In this document: positions 1 through 4,533 of the stretch, in pieces | Layout: each line of letters opens with the position of its first letter | Numbering within the stretch: position 1 is the first letter of the stretch | Assembly (NCBI GenBank): GCA_036510735.1 | Contig: DATCDK010000118.1 | Span: forward strand, 1 to 5,538 | DNA: 5,538 nt | Source of the DNA: PALSA-607 sp036510735 | Lineage (GTDB): Bacteria > Actinomycetota > Actinomycetes > Acidothermales > Acidothermaceae | Direction of reading: 5' to 3' | Made by a program: the position numbers and the translations under genes | The notes under the pieces: generated by a model | Told to the model about the DNA's origin: nothing | Database searches by the model: none | Seen by the model: the letters and a program-made list of their open reading frames with translations, nothing else

Positions 1-1
1 C

Positions 2-70
2 GCACTCCAAGTCACCCGCGCCCAACTCGAAGATGACTGGCTAGACGCCACCCACCGCGCCGGTTCGTGA
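2..70 (+). CDS. 3' end of an unidentified gene (22 codons visible)
   Basis: An open frame enters from the left edge and stops at a TGA at 68-70. It encodes the tail ALQVTRAQLEDDWLDATHRA followed by GS. The composition (acidic, with Trp, no rare residues) is compatible with a real C-terminus, but 22 codons cannot be assigned to a family. It would converge with the minus-strand gene ending at 81, leaving only 10 bases between the two stops and no visible terminator hairpin. The frame could be open by chance, so confidence is low; bases to the left of the window would settle it. Confidence 0.35.
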   Translation, partial: ALQVTRAQLEDDWLDATHRAGS

Positions 71-80
71 ATGTGGACGC

Positions 81-308
81 CTACTCCGTACGCGTGGCAG
101 CTTCGAGCTGGGAAGCTTGGCGCTCGGCGTGGATCCTTGCCTTCCGCTCATCGATCGAGGGCGCATCCGACGTCATCTTGCCGTGCTTTTCGCACAAGGC
201 ATCGTCCTCGGATGCGAGGATGCTGTCTCCGCACTCAGCGCAGTAGTACCGGATGTAGGACAGCGAGGAGAGCCAGCGAGCCATACCCGGCACTTTGGAT
301 TCAACCAC
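81..308 (-). CDS. small CxxC/CxxH zinc-ribbon-like protein, 75 aa
   Basis: I do not recognise the family. The protein has Cys23-x2-Cys26 (YYCAECGD) and Cys39-x2-His42 (LCEKHGKM), spaced like the two knuckles of a short zinc ribbon, so one zinc ion bound by three Cys and one His is likely (inference). The C-terminal third, from about residue 50, is highly charged and probably helical (ERKARIHAERQASQLEA). The GTG start at 308-306 is chosen because AAGGAGG (321-315) lies exactly 6 bases upstream; an ATG at 313-311 would sit against the SD and is out of frame, and the internal ATG at codon 9 has no SD. It follows the gene at 348-557 with a 39-base gap on the same strand, so the two are probably co-transcribed. 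Small zinc-ribbon proteins of this size are common in actinobacterial mobile elements and phages, but nothing here proves that origin. Confidence 0.72.
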   Translation of the reverse strand: MVESKVPGMARWLSSLSYIRYYCAECGDSILASEDDALCEKHGKMTSDAPSIDERKARIHAERQASQLEAATRTE

Positions 309-314
309 GTCATA

Positions 315-321
315 CCTCCTT
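315..321 (-). promoter_or_regulatory. strong Shine-Dalgarno AAGGAGG for the zinc-ribbon gene
   Basis: The minus strand reads AAGGAGG here, a near-perfect anti-SD match, 6 bases before the GTG at 308. This decides the start of the 75-residue protein and is the main evidence that so short an ORF is a real gene. Confidence 0.75.
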
Positions 322-347
322 GACCAACGTCAGCTCGGTTGACCAAC
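320..347. repeat. two 9-bp direct repeats, 19-bp period
   Basis: TTGACCAAC occurs at 320-328 and again at 339-347 (GTTGGTCAA on the minus strand). Similarity continues past the 9-mer (GTCAGCTCGG against CTAGCTTCGG). The pair fills most of the space between the TAG of the upstream gene (350-348) and the SD of the zinc-ribbon gene. A period of 19 bp is a little under two helical turns, so it could be a paired protein-binding site, or simply a small duplication. Confidence 0.6.
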
Positions 348-557
348 CTAGCTTCGGGCGGAGTGCCCTAACGAACTGCGCTTTTGTTCGGCGAGGATGC
401 GAAGACGGTCCATTTCAGCCTTGGAGGGCGTGGCCCCTGCGCCAGCGGCCCAACGTGCTGCCGACTCGGTACGTTCGGCTCGCGTAAGCCCATCATCCCC
501 GCGCCGACCACGACGGCCTAGGAACGACTTCTGAAGGTGCGCAGCAAGAGCACTCAT
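348..557 (-). CDS. small basic hypothetical protein, 69 aa
   Basis: No family is recognised. The protein begins MSALAAHLQKSFLGRRGRRG, is rich in Arg and Ala, and has a charged, probably helical C-terminal half (PSKAEMDRLRILAEQKRSSL); no Cys cluster, signal peptide or membrane segment is visible. The frame is open back to a GTG at 596, but the ATG at 557 is preferred because GGAGGGG lies 8 bases before it; the upstream GTG has no SD. It is followed after 39 bases by the zinc-ribbon gene on the same strand, giving a likely two-gene unit. The basic character would suit a nucleic-acid-binding role, which is only a guess. The reading frame has the expected GC bias at third positions, which supports it being coding. 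Confidence 0.55.
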   Translation of the reverse strand: MSALAAHLQKSFLGRRGRRGDDGLTRAERTESAARWAAGAGATPSKAEMDRLRILAEQKRSSLGHSARS

Positions 558-687
558 CGCGCCATCCCCTCCATTGGTCCGCATCTGCACGATCACGTTA
601 GCTCGCTATCGGGACATGCGGCGGATCTTGAATAGGCCATATAGCCCGTTCCCGCGCCCAGATCGGATCTGAGTCGGTCTCATCGCG

Positions 688-1119
688 TCAGCTTTCGAGG
701 TGGGCGATCAGTTCCGTCACTACGGCGTCGAGTTGATCGGTCTTGCGCGCGCCGAGCCGTTGCCACGCGAGCGCCTCGGCCGTGGCCAGGTCGGAAGCGA
801 CGACATCGATCTTCTTGCGACCGCTCACGGTGAGACGCACCAGCACGCCACGACGATCGGCGGGGTCAGGCTCGCGCGTCACGTAGCCGCGCCGGCTGAG
901 TCGGTCGACGCGGTTTGTCATCGTGCCCGACGCGACCTGCGTCTCGGTCACCAGATCGCCAGGCGACAGCTCGTGCGGCGAGGCTGCCGCTCTAAGGGCC
1001 GCCAGCACGTCGTACTCCCAGATGTCGAGCTCACGGCTTGCGAGCACATCGCGCCGCGCAAGCTCGAGGTGCCGCGCGAGCCGTATGACCCGTGATGTCC
1101 GGTCAGTGTCGTCGTCCAC
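688..1119 (-). CDS. MarR-family winged helix-turn-helix transcriptional regulator, 143 aa
   Basis: A cytoplasmic DNA-binding regulator; the family acts as dimers on palindromic operators and usually releases DNA on binding a small phenolic ligand or on thiol oxidation. Visible parts: an N-terminal dimerisation helix (about 8-28), the conserved WEYDVLAALR segment (34-43), helix-turn-helix with recognition helix about 62-77 (VASGTMTNRVDRLSRRG), the family signature DPADRR (85-90) and wing strand GVLVRLTVSG (91-100), then a C-terminal dimerisation helix to 143. Length is typical. There is no ATG; the GTG at 1119 is chosen because it gives the full domain and because TAGACT ends 6 bases before it, the layout of an actinobacterial leaderless gene. 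No SD is present. A perfect 16-bp palindrome overlaps the promoter, so autorepression is likely. No Cys is present in the protein, so thiol-based redox sensing of the OhrR kind is unlikely. The first upstream same-strand gene, separated by repeats, is a broken NmrA-like reductase. Confidence 0.95.
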   Translation of the reverse strand: MDDDTDRTSRVIRLARHLELARRDVLASRELDIWEYDVLAALRAAASPHELSPGDLVTETQVASGTMTNRVDRLSRRGYVTREPDPADRRGVLVRLTVSGRKKIDVVASDLATAEALAWQRLGARKTDQLDAVVTELIAHLES

Positions 1120-1125
1120 GCGGAG

Positions 1126-1131
1126 AGTCTA
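1126..1131 (-). promoter_or_regulatory. leaderless -10 element (TAGACT) of the marR-type gene
   Basis: The minus strand reads TAGACT, fitting the TANNNT consensus of actinobacterial sigma-70 promoters, followed by 6 bases (CTCCGC) and then the GTG start. That spacing would put the transcription start on the GTG itself. The -35 position, 17 bp further upstream (1149-1154), reads ATCTCG and is part of the 16-bp palindrome; it is not a good -35, as is common for such promoters. Confidence 0.55.
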
Positions 1132-1138
1132 GCGACAA

Positions 1139-1154
1139 ATCTCGACGTCGAGAT
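1139..1154. promoter_or_regulatory. 16-bp perfect palindrome, probable MarR operator
   Basis: ATCTCGACGTCGAGAT is a perfect inverted repeat with no spacer, centred 28 bp upstream of the GTG of the MarR-type gene and covering its -35 position. The form and size fit operators of MarR proteins, many of which resemble ATCTNGA with its inverted copy (family knowledge). A dimer bound here would block the promoter, so autorepression is the expected effect (inference). No divergent gene starts from the other side: DNA to the right is repeat, then a pseudogene. Confidence 0.75.
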
Positions 1155-1165
1155 ACCGCAAATCC

Positions 1166-1188
1166 GCAGCTCAGAGCAGCTTTGCGCG
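1166..1188. repeat. possible degenerate third copy of the palindromic element
   Basis: GCAGCTCAGAGCAGC (1166-1180) followed by TTTGCGCG (1181-1188) uses the same words as the two good copies to its right (GAGCTGC, CAGAGCA, then a run ending GCGCG), but no long palindrome survives. It may be the worn edge of an older copy. The match is short, so this is tentative. Confidence 0.35.
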
Positions 1189-1191
1189 AGC

Positions 1192-1252
1192 CTTTGCTCT
1201 GTTGCGATATCGCAACAGAGCTGAGCTGTCGCGTATGTGCAACAGAGCAAAG
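1192..1252. repeat. modular palindromic element, copy A (one 27-bp unit)
   Basis: The outer arms CTTTGCTCTGTTGC (1192-1205) and GCAACAGAGCAAAG (1239-1252) are perfect 14-bp inverted repeats; with a 3-base bulge the pairing extends through flanking CGCG on both sides (1185-1188, 1253-1256). The left arm also pairs with the nearer GCAACAGAGC, making a perfect 26-bp palindrome at 1196-1221 with GATATC at its centre. A second hairpin follows: CTGTCGC, loop GTATGT (1233-1238), then GCAACAG, with one mismatch. The 27-bp internal unit runs 1212-1238. Flanks resemble those of copy B (AGCCTTTG on the left; GCGCGCC, then purine-rich GAGT, on the right), so the whole repeat is probably about 1179-1276. 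Frames through it give only low-complexity Cys/Ser/Glu/Gln-rich runs, so I regard it as non-coding. Confidence 0.93.
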
Positions 1253-1292
1253 CGCGCCAAAGAGTCGTCGGCTCGGAACGCTTCTCGCCAGC

Positions 1293-1380
1293 CTTTGCTC
1301 TGCTCCCATAGAGGAGCAGAGCTGAGCTGCTCCCCATGCGGAGCAGAGCTGAGCTGCTCACCATGCGGAGCAGAGCAAAG
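1293..1380. repeat. modular palindromic element, copy B (two 27-bp units)
   Basis: The outer arms CTTTGCTCTGCTCC (1293-1306) and GGAGCAGAGCAAAG (1367-1380) are perfect 14-bp inverted repeats. Three hairpins lie between: GCTCTGCTCC / GGAGCAGAGC with loop CATAGA (1307-1312), then CTGCTCC / GGAGCAG with loop CCATGC (1334-1339), then CTGCTC / GAGCAG with loop CCATGC (1361-1366). All loops are 6 nt, as in copy A. The layout equals copy A but with two internal units instead of one, and arm ends CTCC/GGAG replace TTGC/GCAA. The homologous flanks suggest full limits near 1281-1403. It lies between the MarR operator and the 3' end of a broken gene. Confidence 0.93.
1313..1376. repeat. 27-bp tandem repeat inside copy B (2.4 units)
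   Basis: Units run 1313-1339 and 1340-1366 with one mismatch (C at 1333 against A at 1360), then a 10-base partial unit GGAGCAGAGC at 1367-1376. Each unit reads GGAGCAGAGCTGAGCTGCTC followed by CCCATGC or ACCATGC. The single unit in copy A (1212-1238) has the same length, which makes unit number a likely variable feature between strains. Confidence 0.92.
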
Positions 1381-1427
1381 CGCGCCGAGGAGTGATCGGG
1401 TGGCGCGCCGGCGACGAAGTGACGGGT

Positions 1428-1800
1428 CTACTCGAGTGGGGCTTGGAACTGGTCCGCGTGATCGGCGACCCACTCCCAAAACGTTCGCGCGGGCACTCCG
1501 GTGATGTCGGCGACGGTTGAGGTCACGTACCCAGGGTGTCCGATCGCTGCACCCCACGCGGACAGCAACATGTCGACGACGAAGGGCGCCACACGCCAGC
1601 GGTCGAACGACGGAACTCATCCGTAGACAGTTCCTCGAACCGAAGAGGGCGACCAAGCACCAGCGCCGACAGAAAGACGATCCGCCGCGGCGATCACGCG
1701 AGATGACGGCCGCAGCAGTGTCGATCGGTGCGGTCCAGAGCAGAAATACAGTGCGGACGCCGACCAGTGCGGCCTCGAGCGAAGCGGGCGGAGCCCGAGC
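1428..1800 (-). pseudogene. broken NmrA/SDR-type NAD(P)-binding protein in three frames
   Basis: Three minus-strand pieces read as one family in order. Piece 1 (about 1694-1790) gives SLEAALVGVRTVFLLWTAP then IDTAAAVISR, the stretch that follows the nucleotide-binding fold in NmrA-like proteins. Piece 2 (1613-1684, next frame) gives RIVFLSALVLGRPLRFEELS then TDEF; the frame meets TGA at 1696-1694. Piece 3 (1428-1616, third frame) gives FDRWRVAPFVVDMLLSAWG, GHPGYVTSTVADITGVPART and FWEWVADHADQF, ending in TAG at 1430-1428, a classic C-terminus of this family. Family members are about 280 residues; only about 120 codons remain. The N-terminal GxxGxxG motif and roughly the central third are missing. 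Two frameshifts and at least one deletion rule out a working product. In life these proteins are cytoplasmic NAD(P)H-binding reductases or redox sensors, often found beside MarR- or HxlR-type regulators, so it may once have been a partner of the MarR gene downstream (inference). Confidence 0.85.
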
Positions 1801-1808
1801 GAGCGAGG
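1773..1808 (-). terminator. GC-rich hairpin just downstream of the lipoprotein gene
   Basis: CGGGC-GGA-GCCCG (1785-1797) is a tight stem, enclosed after an unpaired internal loop by CCTCG (1773-1777) and CGAGG (1804-1808). It begins 10 bases past the TAG of the lipoprotein gene. There is no T-run, as is usual for actinobacteria, so termination is only a possibility. It also overlaps the upstream part of the pseudogene. Confidence 0.3.
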
Positions 1809-1817
1809 GGACGGTGC

Positions 1818-2417
1818 CTACCCCAGCTTGGCTTGGAGCGCCTTGATGATCGCCACGGCCGGCGGGTCCGAGGCCAGTCCGGCCACGTAGATCATCCGAT
1901 CGCCGAAGACGGCACGGACACCGTCGTGGGCGGTGAACGCCTTGTCGCCGACGCCTGTCAGCGGCGCAACGTGTTCCGCAGCCCCAGCAACCGTGTCGGT
2001 CTGCAGGGAGTTTGCATACGCTTGGGCCCCGCCGACGCCAGTGACGCTGACACTGAAGCCGCCACTGCCTGAAGCGGGGAAGTAGTCGCACCTGTAGGCG
2101 TTGCTCTCCGCATCGTCTTGCTCGCGGCTGGATGCCAGTGTTACTCCACTGAGTGAGGCTGCCTGCGAGGTCGGCAGCTCGGTGCACACGACGATGGCGG
2201 GCGCGCTCGCGCCAGCCGGGGGGCTGGTCGAACCTGACCCGGCAGTCCCATACGAAGCCGCCGCCGTCGTGGGCGTCGTCGAGTCTGAACCGGCACTACC
2301 CCCCGAAGCAGGTGTCGCCGGGGAGCCGGCGGTCGACGACGAGCTGTGGCAGGCGGTCAGCATCAGTGCTGTGACGGTGACGAGGGCCAGGCAGGGTGGG
2401 ATCGAGGTCATACGCAT
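1818..2417 (-). CDS. secreted lipoprotein, DUF3558-like, 199 aa
   Basis: A lipoprotein signal peptide: MR start, hydrophobic core CLALVTVTALML (9-20) and lipobox LTAC with lipidated Cys23. It should be exported, lipidated and held on the outer face of the membrane. Residues 24-74 are a Ser/Gly/Thr/Pro/Ala linker. The folded domain is about 75-199, with two Cys (VVCTELP, Cys78; YRCDYFP, Cys110) likely to form a disulfide, and the phrases LTGVGDKAF (153-161) and AVFGDRMIYVAG (169-180). This layout is like actinobacterial DUF3558 and related lipoproteins, whose function is mostly unknown; the assignment is from pattern, not a search. The frame is open to 2456, but ATG 2417 is chosen because AAGGAG lies 6 bases upstream and the signal peptide then has normal length. 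It is divergent from the sigma-region-4 ORF, sharing 66 bases of promoter DNA. Confidence 0.9.
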   Translation of the reverse strand: MRMTSIPPCLALVTVTALMLTACHSSSSTAGSPATPASGGSAGSDSTTPTTAAASYGTAGSGSTSPPAGASAPAIVVCTELPTSQAASLSGVTLASSREQDDAESNAYRCDYFPASGSGGFSVSVTGVGGAQAYANSLQTDTVAGAAEHVAPLTGVGDKAFTAHDGVRAVFGDRMIYVAGLASDPPAVAIIKALQAKLG

Positions 2418-2423
2418 CGGGGA

Positions 2424-2429
2424 CTCCTT
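2424..2429 (-). promoter_or_regulatory. Shine-Dalgarno AAGGAG fixing the lipoprotein start
   Basis: Minus-strand AAGGAG is 6 bases before ATG 2417. It lies inside the longer open frame that begins at 2456, so it argues for the shorter protein with a normal signal peptide rather than a 13-residue extension. Confidence 0.75.
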
Positions 2430-2483
2430 GGCTAGGTCAGGGCGCGACGCCGCCACCAGAACCGACGCTAAGTCCGGGGATAC

Positions 2484-2753
2484 GTGACGGAATCAGGGAA
2501 AACCCCCGATCAGGGCGGTGCTGCTGCCATCCGTCGGTACCAGCGCCATGGGTACCGTGACGAACTCGTCACCGCCCTTCGCGCGCTGTCACCGCGCAAG
2601 CGCGAAGTGGTCGTCCTGCGGCACTACTGCGACGTGAGCGAGGCGGCTGTCGCCGATCTGCTCGGCGTCAGCGTGGGCACCGTGAAATCGCTGACCTCGC
2701 TGGGACTGCACAAGTTCGCCCAGTCCGTGCTGGCGGCGTCTAGGTTGCCGTAG
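2484..2753 (+). CDS. sigma-70 region 4-only protein, SigE-family-like, 89 aa (possibly truncated)
   Basis: Residues 26-82 match region 4 of SigE-family ECF sigma factors: DELVTALRALSPRKREVVVL, then DVSEAAVADLLGVSVGTVKS. Region 4 contacts the -35 element and the RNA polymerase beta flap. Family members are about 160-180 residues; region 2, needed for core binding and -10 melting, is absent, and a TAA in frame at 2469-2471 closes the frame just upstream of the GTG start. It cannot act as a normal sigma factor. After GTVKS the usual pattern keeps an Arg a few residues later (S-x-x-SR-x-L); here it reads SLTSLGL, with Leu in its place, which may weaken DNA contact. SD is weak (GGGGA, 5 bases before GTG). 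Possibilities: the 3' remnant of a sigma gene now opened by a chance GTG, or a small DNA-binding protein. Divergent from a lipoprotein gene; SigE-type genes often adjoin membrane or secreted protein genes. Coding bias is good through the domain. Confidence 0.68.
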   Translation: MTESGKTPDQGGAAAIRRYQRHGYRDELVTALRALSPRKREVVVLRHYCDVSEAAVADLLGVSVGTVKSLTSLGLHKFAQSVLAASRLP

Positions 2754-2819
2754 TTCGCGCGCGACCGGAGGCGGGCACGCTGAGCAGGGGCCACCTCGCG
2801 CGGGCGGAGTCGGCGTCGG

Positions 2820-4133
2820 TTACAGGTCGTAGTGGATGGCTGGGTTGAGGATTTGGCGGCGCCACAGCAGGCCGCGCTCAACAGCCGTCAGCGTCGCCGC
2901 GTCCGCCGCTTCTGTCCATTGCTCCTCGATGGTCCCCACCTGGTGATCGATGATCTCTCGCGCCTGCGCCGGTGTCAGCTGATAAAGGTGCGCGGCGGCC
3001 ACGCACAAGCCCAGGTTGCTCGTGCGGCGGCCGTCGCGGTCGATGGCCAGAGCTTGCTCGGCGCTGTCACCGGAACGCAGCTGTGGGCAGATGTCGTACC
3101 CCGGGGTCAGTGTCAGGTCGACTCCGGCGGCGTCGTATCGGTAGAACGCCGCATGGTTGCGGGCGTGGTCGTCGGTATTGGAGACGCAGATGTTGAAGAC
3201 GATGCGGCCGAACAGCTCGTGCAGCGTCTGCTCCGGGTCGGTGAAGCGCGCTCGGATCATGTCGGCCAGGCCGTGGTAGGTGGCGTAACGGCCGGCCATG
3301 GCGTCCAGTCCGAACAACGTCAGGGCTGAGACCAGCATCGCCCGTTCCACCCCTGCTTCAGTCGTGACCCGGTCGAAGCGGTCCACCAGCAGCACCGACT
3401 TGCCGGCGCAGTGCGCAAGCTCGGTGGCTGCCACGTTCAGTCCGACCCGGCGGGCTAGTTCCATCGCGACCGCCTCGGCTTTGACGACGGGGTATGGGTC
3501 GGAGGCGACGGCGAACTTCGCGATCAGGAACCGGCCGCGGGTCGTGTCGTGGAGCAGCGCCTTGGGACGGGCGCCGCCGATCGACGTGCCGTGCAACAAC
3601 GCTTCGGCGAGCGCAGGGGAGAGGTCTTGCCCCGCCTCGAGTCGGGCGGCGGCGCTTTGCAGGTCTTCCAGAGTCGCGTGACCGACGGCCCGGGGAACGT
3701 AGGTCGTAGGGCTGGTCTGGAAGTCCAGCGCCCCGATCCGGTCGGACCCGGACTCGAGCAGGTAGGTCAACAGTCCGAGCGATCCGGTGTCGGCAGCGGC
3801 GGTCAGTCGGCCGACGTGGCGGGCCAAGATGACCCGCTGGCCCCAGGCATCGGGTCCGGCGTCGCGGATGCAGCTGGCAACCGCCAAGCCGGCACCAGGA
3901 CGGATCGGTCCACGCATCAGGGGCAGCTCGGGGGTGAAGATCGGCGTCGCGTCCGGGCGGCTCAGGTAACTTTGGCCGTAGCTGAAACTGATCAGTTCGC
4001 CGGCCCGGTGCAGGCGGCCCACCACCACCGGCTCTGCGGCACCGGGTCGCCACATCCACACGTACGCCTGTACCGGCTCAGCAGCCGCTGCCGAATGGAC
4101 GACCGGCACCCTCGGGCGATGTTGGGTGGTCAT
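2820..4133 (-). CDS. hipA: HipA-family serine/threonine kinase toxin, 437 aa
   Basis: Toxin of a type II toxin-antitoxin pair; a kinase that in Escherichia coli phosphorylates glutamyl-tRNA synthetase, blocks charging and produces growth arrest and persistence. The target here is unknown. Length equals E. coli HipA (440). Order: N-terminal HipA_N subdomain (about 22-130), then the kinase-like HipA_C. Key residues seen: Ser184 in TSIGGARPK (183-191), at the place of the autophosphorylated Ser150 in the ATP loop; Lys206 in FLIAKF, the ATP-binding lysine; VDRFDR (250-255); catalytic Asp321 in SNTDDHARN (318-326); Mg-binding Asp347 in TPGYDICPQ (343-351). All are intact, so an active enzyme is expected. 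The ATG shares its A with the stop of hipB (TGATG), and SD is poor, so translation is probably coupled to hipB. No frameshift. It converges with the sigma-region-4 ORF, 66 bases apart. Confidence 0.97.
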   Translation of the reverse strand: MTTQHRPRVPVVHSAAAAEPVQAYVWMWRPGAAEPVVVGRLHRAGELISFSYGQSYLSRPDATPIFTPELPLMRGPIRPGAGLAVASCIRDAGPDAWGQRVILARHVGRLTAAADTGSLGLLTYLLESGSDRIGALDFQTSPTTYVPRAVGHATLEDLQSAAARLEAGQDLSPALAEALLHGTSIGGARPKALLHDTTRGRFLIAKFAVASDPYPVVKAEAVAMELARRVGLNVAATELAHCAGKSVLLVDRFDRVTTEAGVERAMLVSALTLFGLDAMAGRYATYHGLADMIRARFTDPEQTLHELFGRIVFNICVSNTDDHARNHAAFYRYDAAGVDLTLTPGYDICPQLRSGDSAEQALAIDRDGRRTSNLGLCVAAAHLYQLTPAQAREIIDHQVGTIEEQWTEAADAATLTAVERGLLWRRQILNPAIHYDL

Positions 4134-4474
4134 CAGAAGTTGTCGTCGCCTTCCGTGTCAGAAGCTCGGGCGCGCACGCTCGCGGGTAGCAGCTCCAGTC
4201 GGTTGCGGCTGGCCTCAATCAGGCCGGGCAACTGCTGCGCGGAGGCGCCGAGCAGGTCGATGCCGACAAGCACCGCGACCTCGAACACGACCCCAATCGC
4301 CACCGTGGGGACGCCCGACTCCACCGCCGACAGCGTCGCGCGGGATATGCCGGCCCGCGTCGCCAACTCCTGCGCTGGCCACCGCCGGGCCCGCCGGGCG
4401 CGCGCGATCTCAAGCCCCAGGACGCGAACCGTGTCCAGCGTCTGGGCCGAGTACGCGTGTGCCTTCCTCGCCAT
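4133..4474 (-). CDS. hipB: HipB-type antitoxin, XRE-family repressor, 113 aa
   Basis: Antitoxin and autorepressor of the hip operon. Residues about 15-76 form an XRE/Cro helix-turn-helix: LGLEIARARRARRWPAQELA, then TRAGISRATLSAVESG with recognition helix near 44-53, then a third and fourth helix (VFEVAVLVGIDLLG). The tail (77-113) is longer than needed for the fold and ends in an acidic, probably flexible stretch (SDTEGDDNF), a usual place for protease recognition in antitoxins (inference). GGGAGG lies 4 bases before ATG 4474. It is the first gene of the operon, overlaps hipA by one base, and sits just downstream of a large inverted repeat; the arrangement is that of classical hipBA, in which HipB dimers bind operator pairs and HipA strengthens repression. 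Confidence in the family is high; the gene name rests on the pairing with HipA. Confidence 0.93.
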   Translation of the reverse strand: MARKAHAYSAQTLDTVRVLGLEIARARRARRWPAQELATRAGISRATLSAVESGVPTVAIGVVFEVAVLVGIDLLGASAQQLPGLIEASRNRLELLPASVRARASDTEGDDNF

Positions 4475-4487
4475 CGTGCCTCCCAGT

Positions 4488-4533
4488 GTGCGGTATATAA
4501 GACGCTGAGCGTCCTACGCTCTATATACCGTAC
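4488..4533. promoter_or_regulatory. hipBA promoter/operator, 46-bp inverted repeat
   Basis: Outer arms GTGCGGTATATA (4488-4499) and TATATACCGTAC (4522-4533) match in 11 of 12 positions. Two smaller overlapping palindromes lie between: GACGCT-G-AGCGTC (4501-4513) and GAGCGT-CCT-ACGCTC (4507-4521). TATATA inside the left arm can be the -10 of hipB, placing the transcription start about 12 bases before its ATG and the SD in the short leader. HipB binding here would cover the promoter. Arms 34 bp apart centre to centre fit two dimers on nearly the same face of the helix (inference). Confidence 0.75.

Noticed and set aside
71..487. A 138-codon plus-strand frame opposite the two small genes
   Set aside because: Low-complexity Arg/Ser-rich translation, no SD, and it runs against two frames that have good SDs and a zinc-site pattern.
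597..687. Promoter for the two small genes at the left end
   Set aside because: Minus-strand TATATG and TATTCA occur, but no -35 at a good distance; nothing decisive can be seen.
1192..1380. CRISPR array
   Set aside because: The repeating unit is wholly palindromic with 6-nt loops and no unique 25-40 bp spacers; no cas genes are near.
1171..2187. A 338-codon minus-strand open frame covering the repeats, the reductase wreck and part of the lipoprotein gene
   Set aside because: Only about 35 codons of it match NmrA-type proteins; the rest is out of frame with the lipoprotein and runs through palindromic repeats. It is open mainly because of high GC.
2754..2819. Terminator between the convergent sigma-region-4 ORF and hipA
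   Set aside because: Only an imperfect stem (GAGGCGG with CCACCTC, one mismatch, long loop) can be drawn; not supported.
3358..4059. A 233-codon minus-strand frame inside hipA
   Set aside because: It is an overlapping frame of hipA, extremely Arg/Pro-rich, without recognisable motifs.
3549..4508. A 319-codon plus-strand open frame opposite hipA and hipB
   Set aside because: It is antisense to two strongly supported genes with all catalytic motifs, and its translation shows no domain; it is a high-GC shadow frame.
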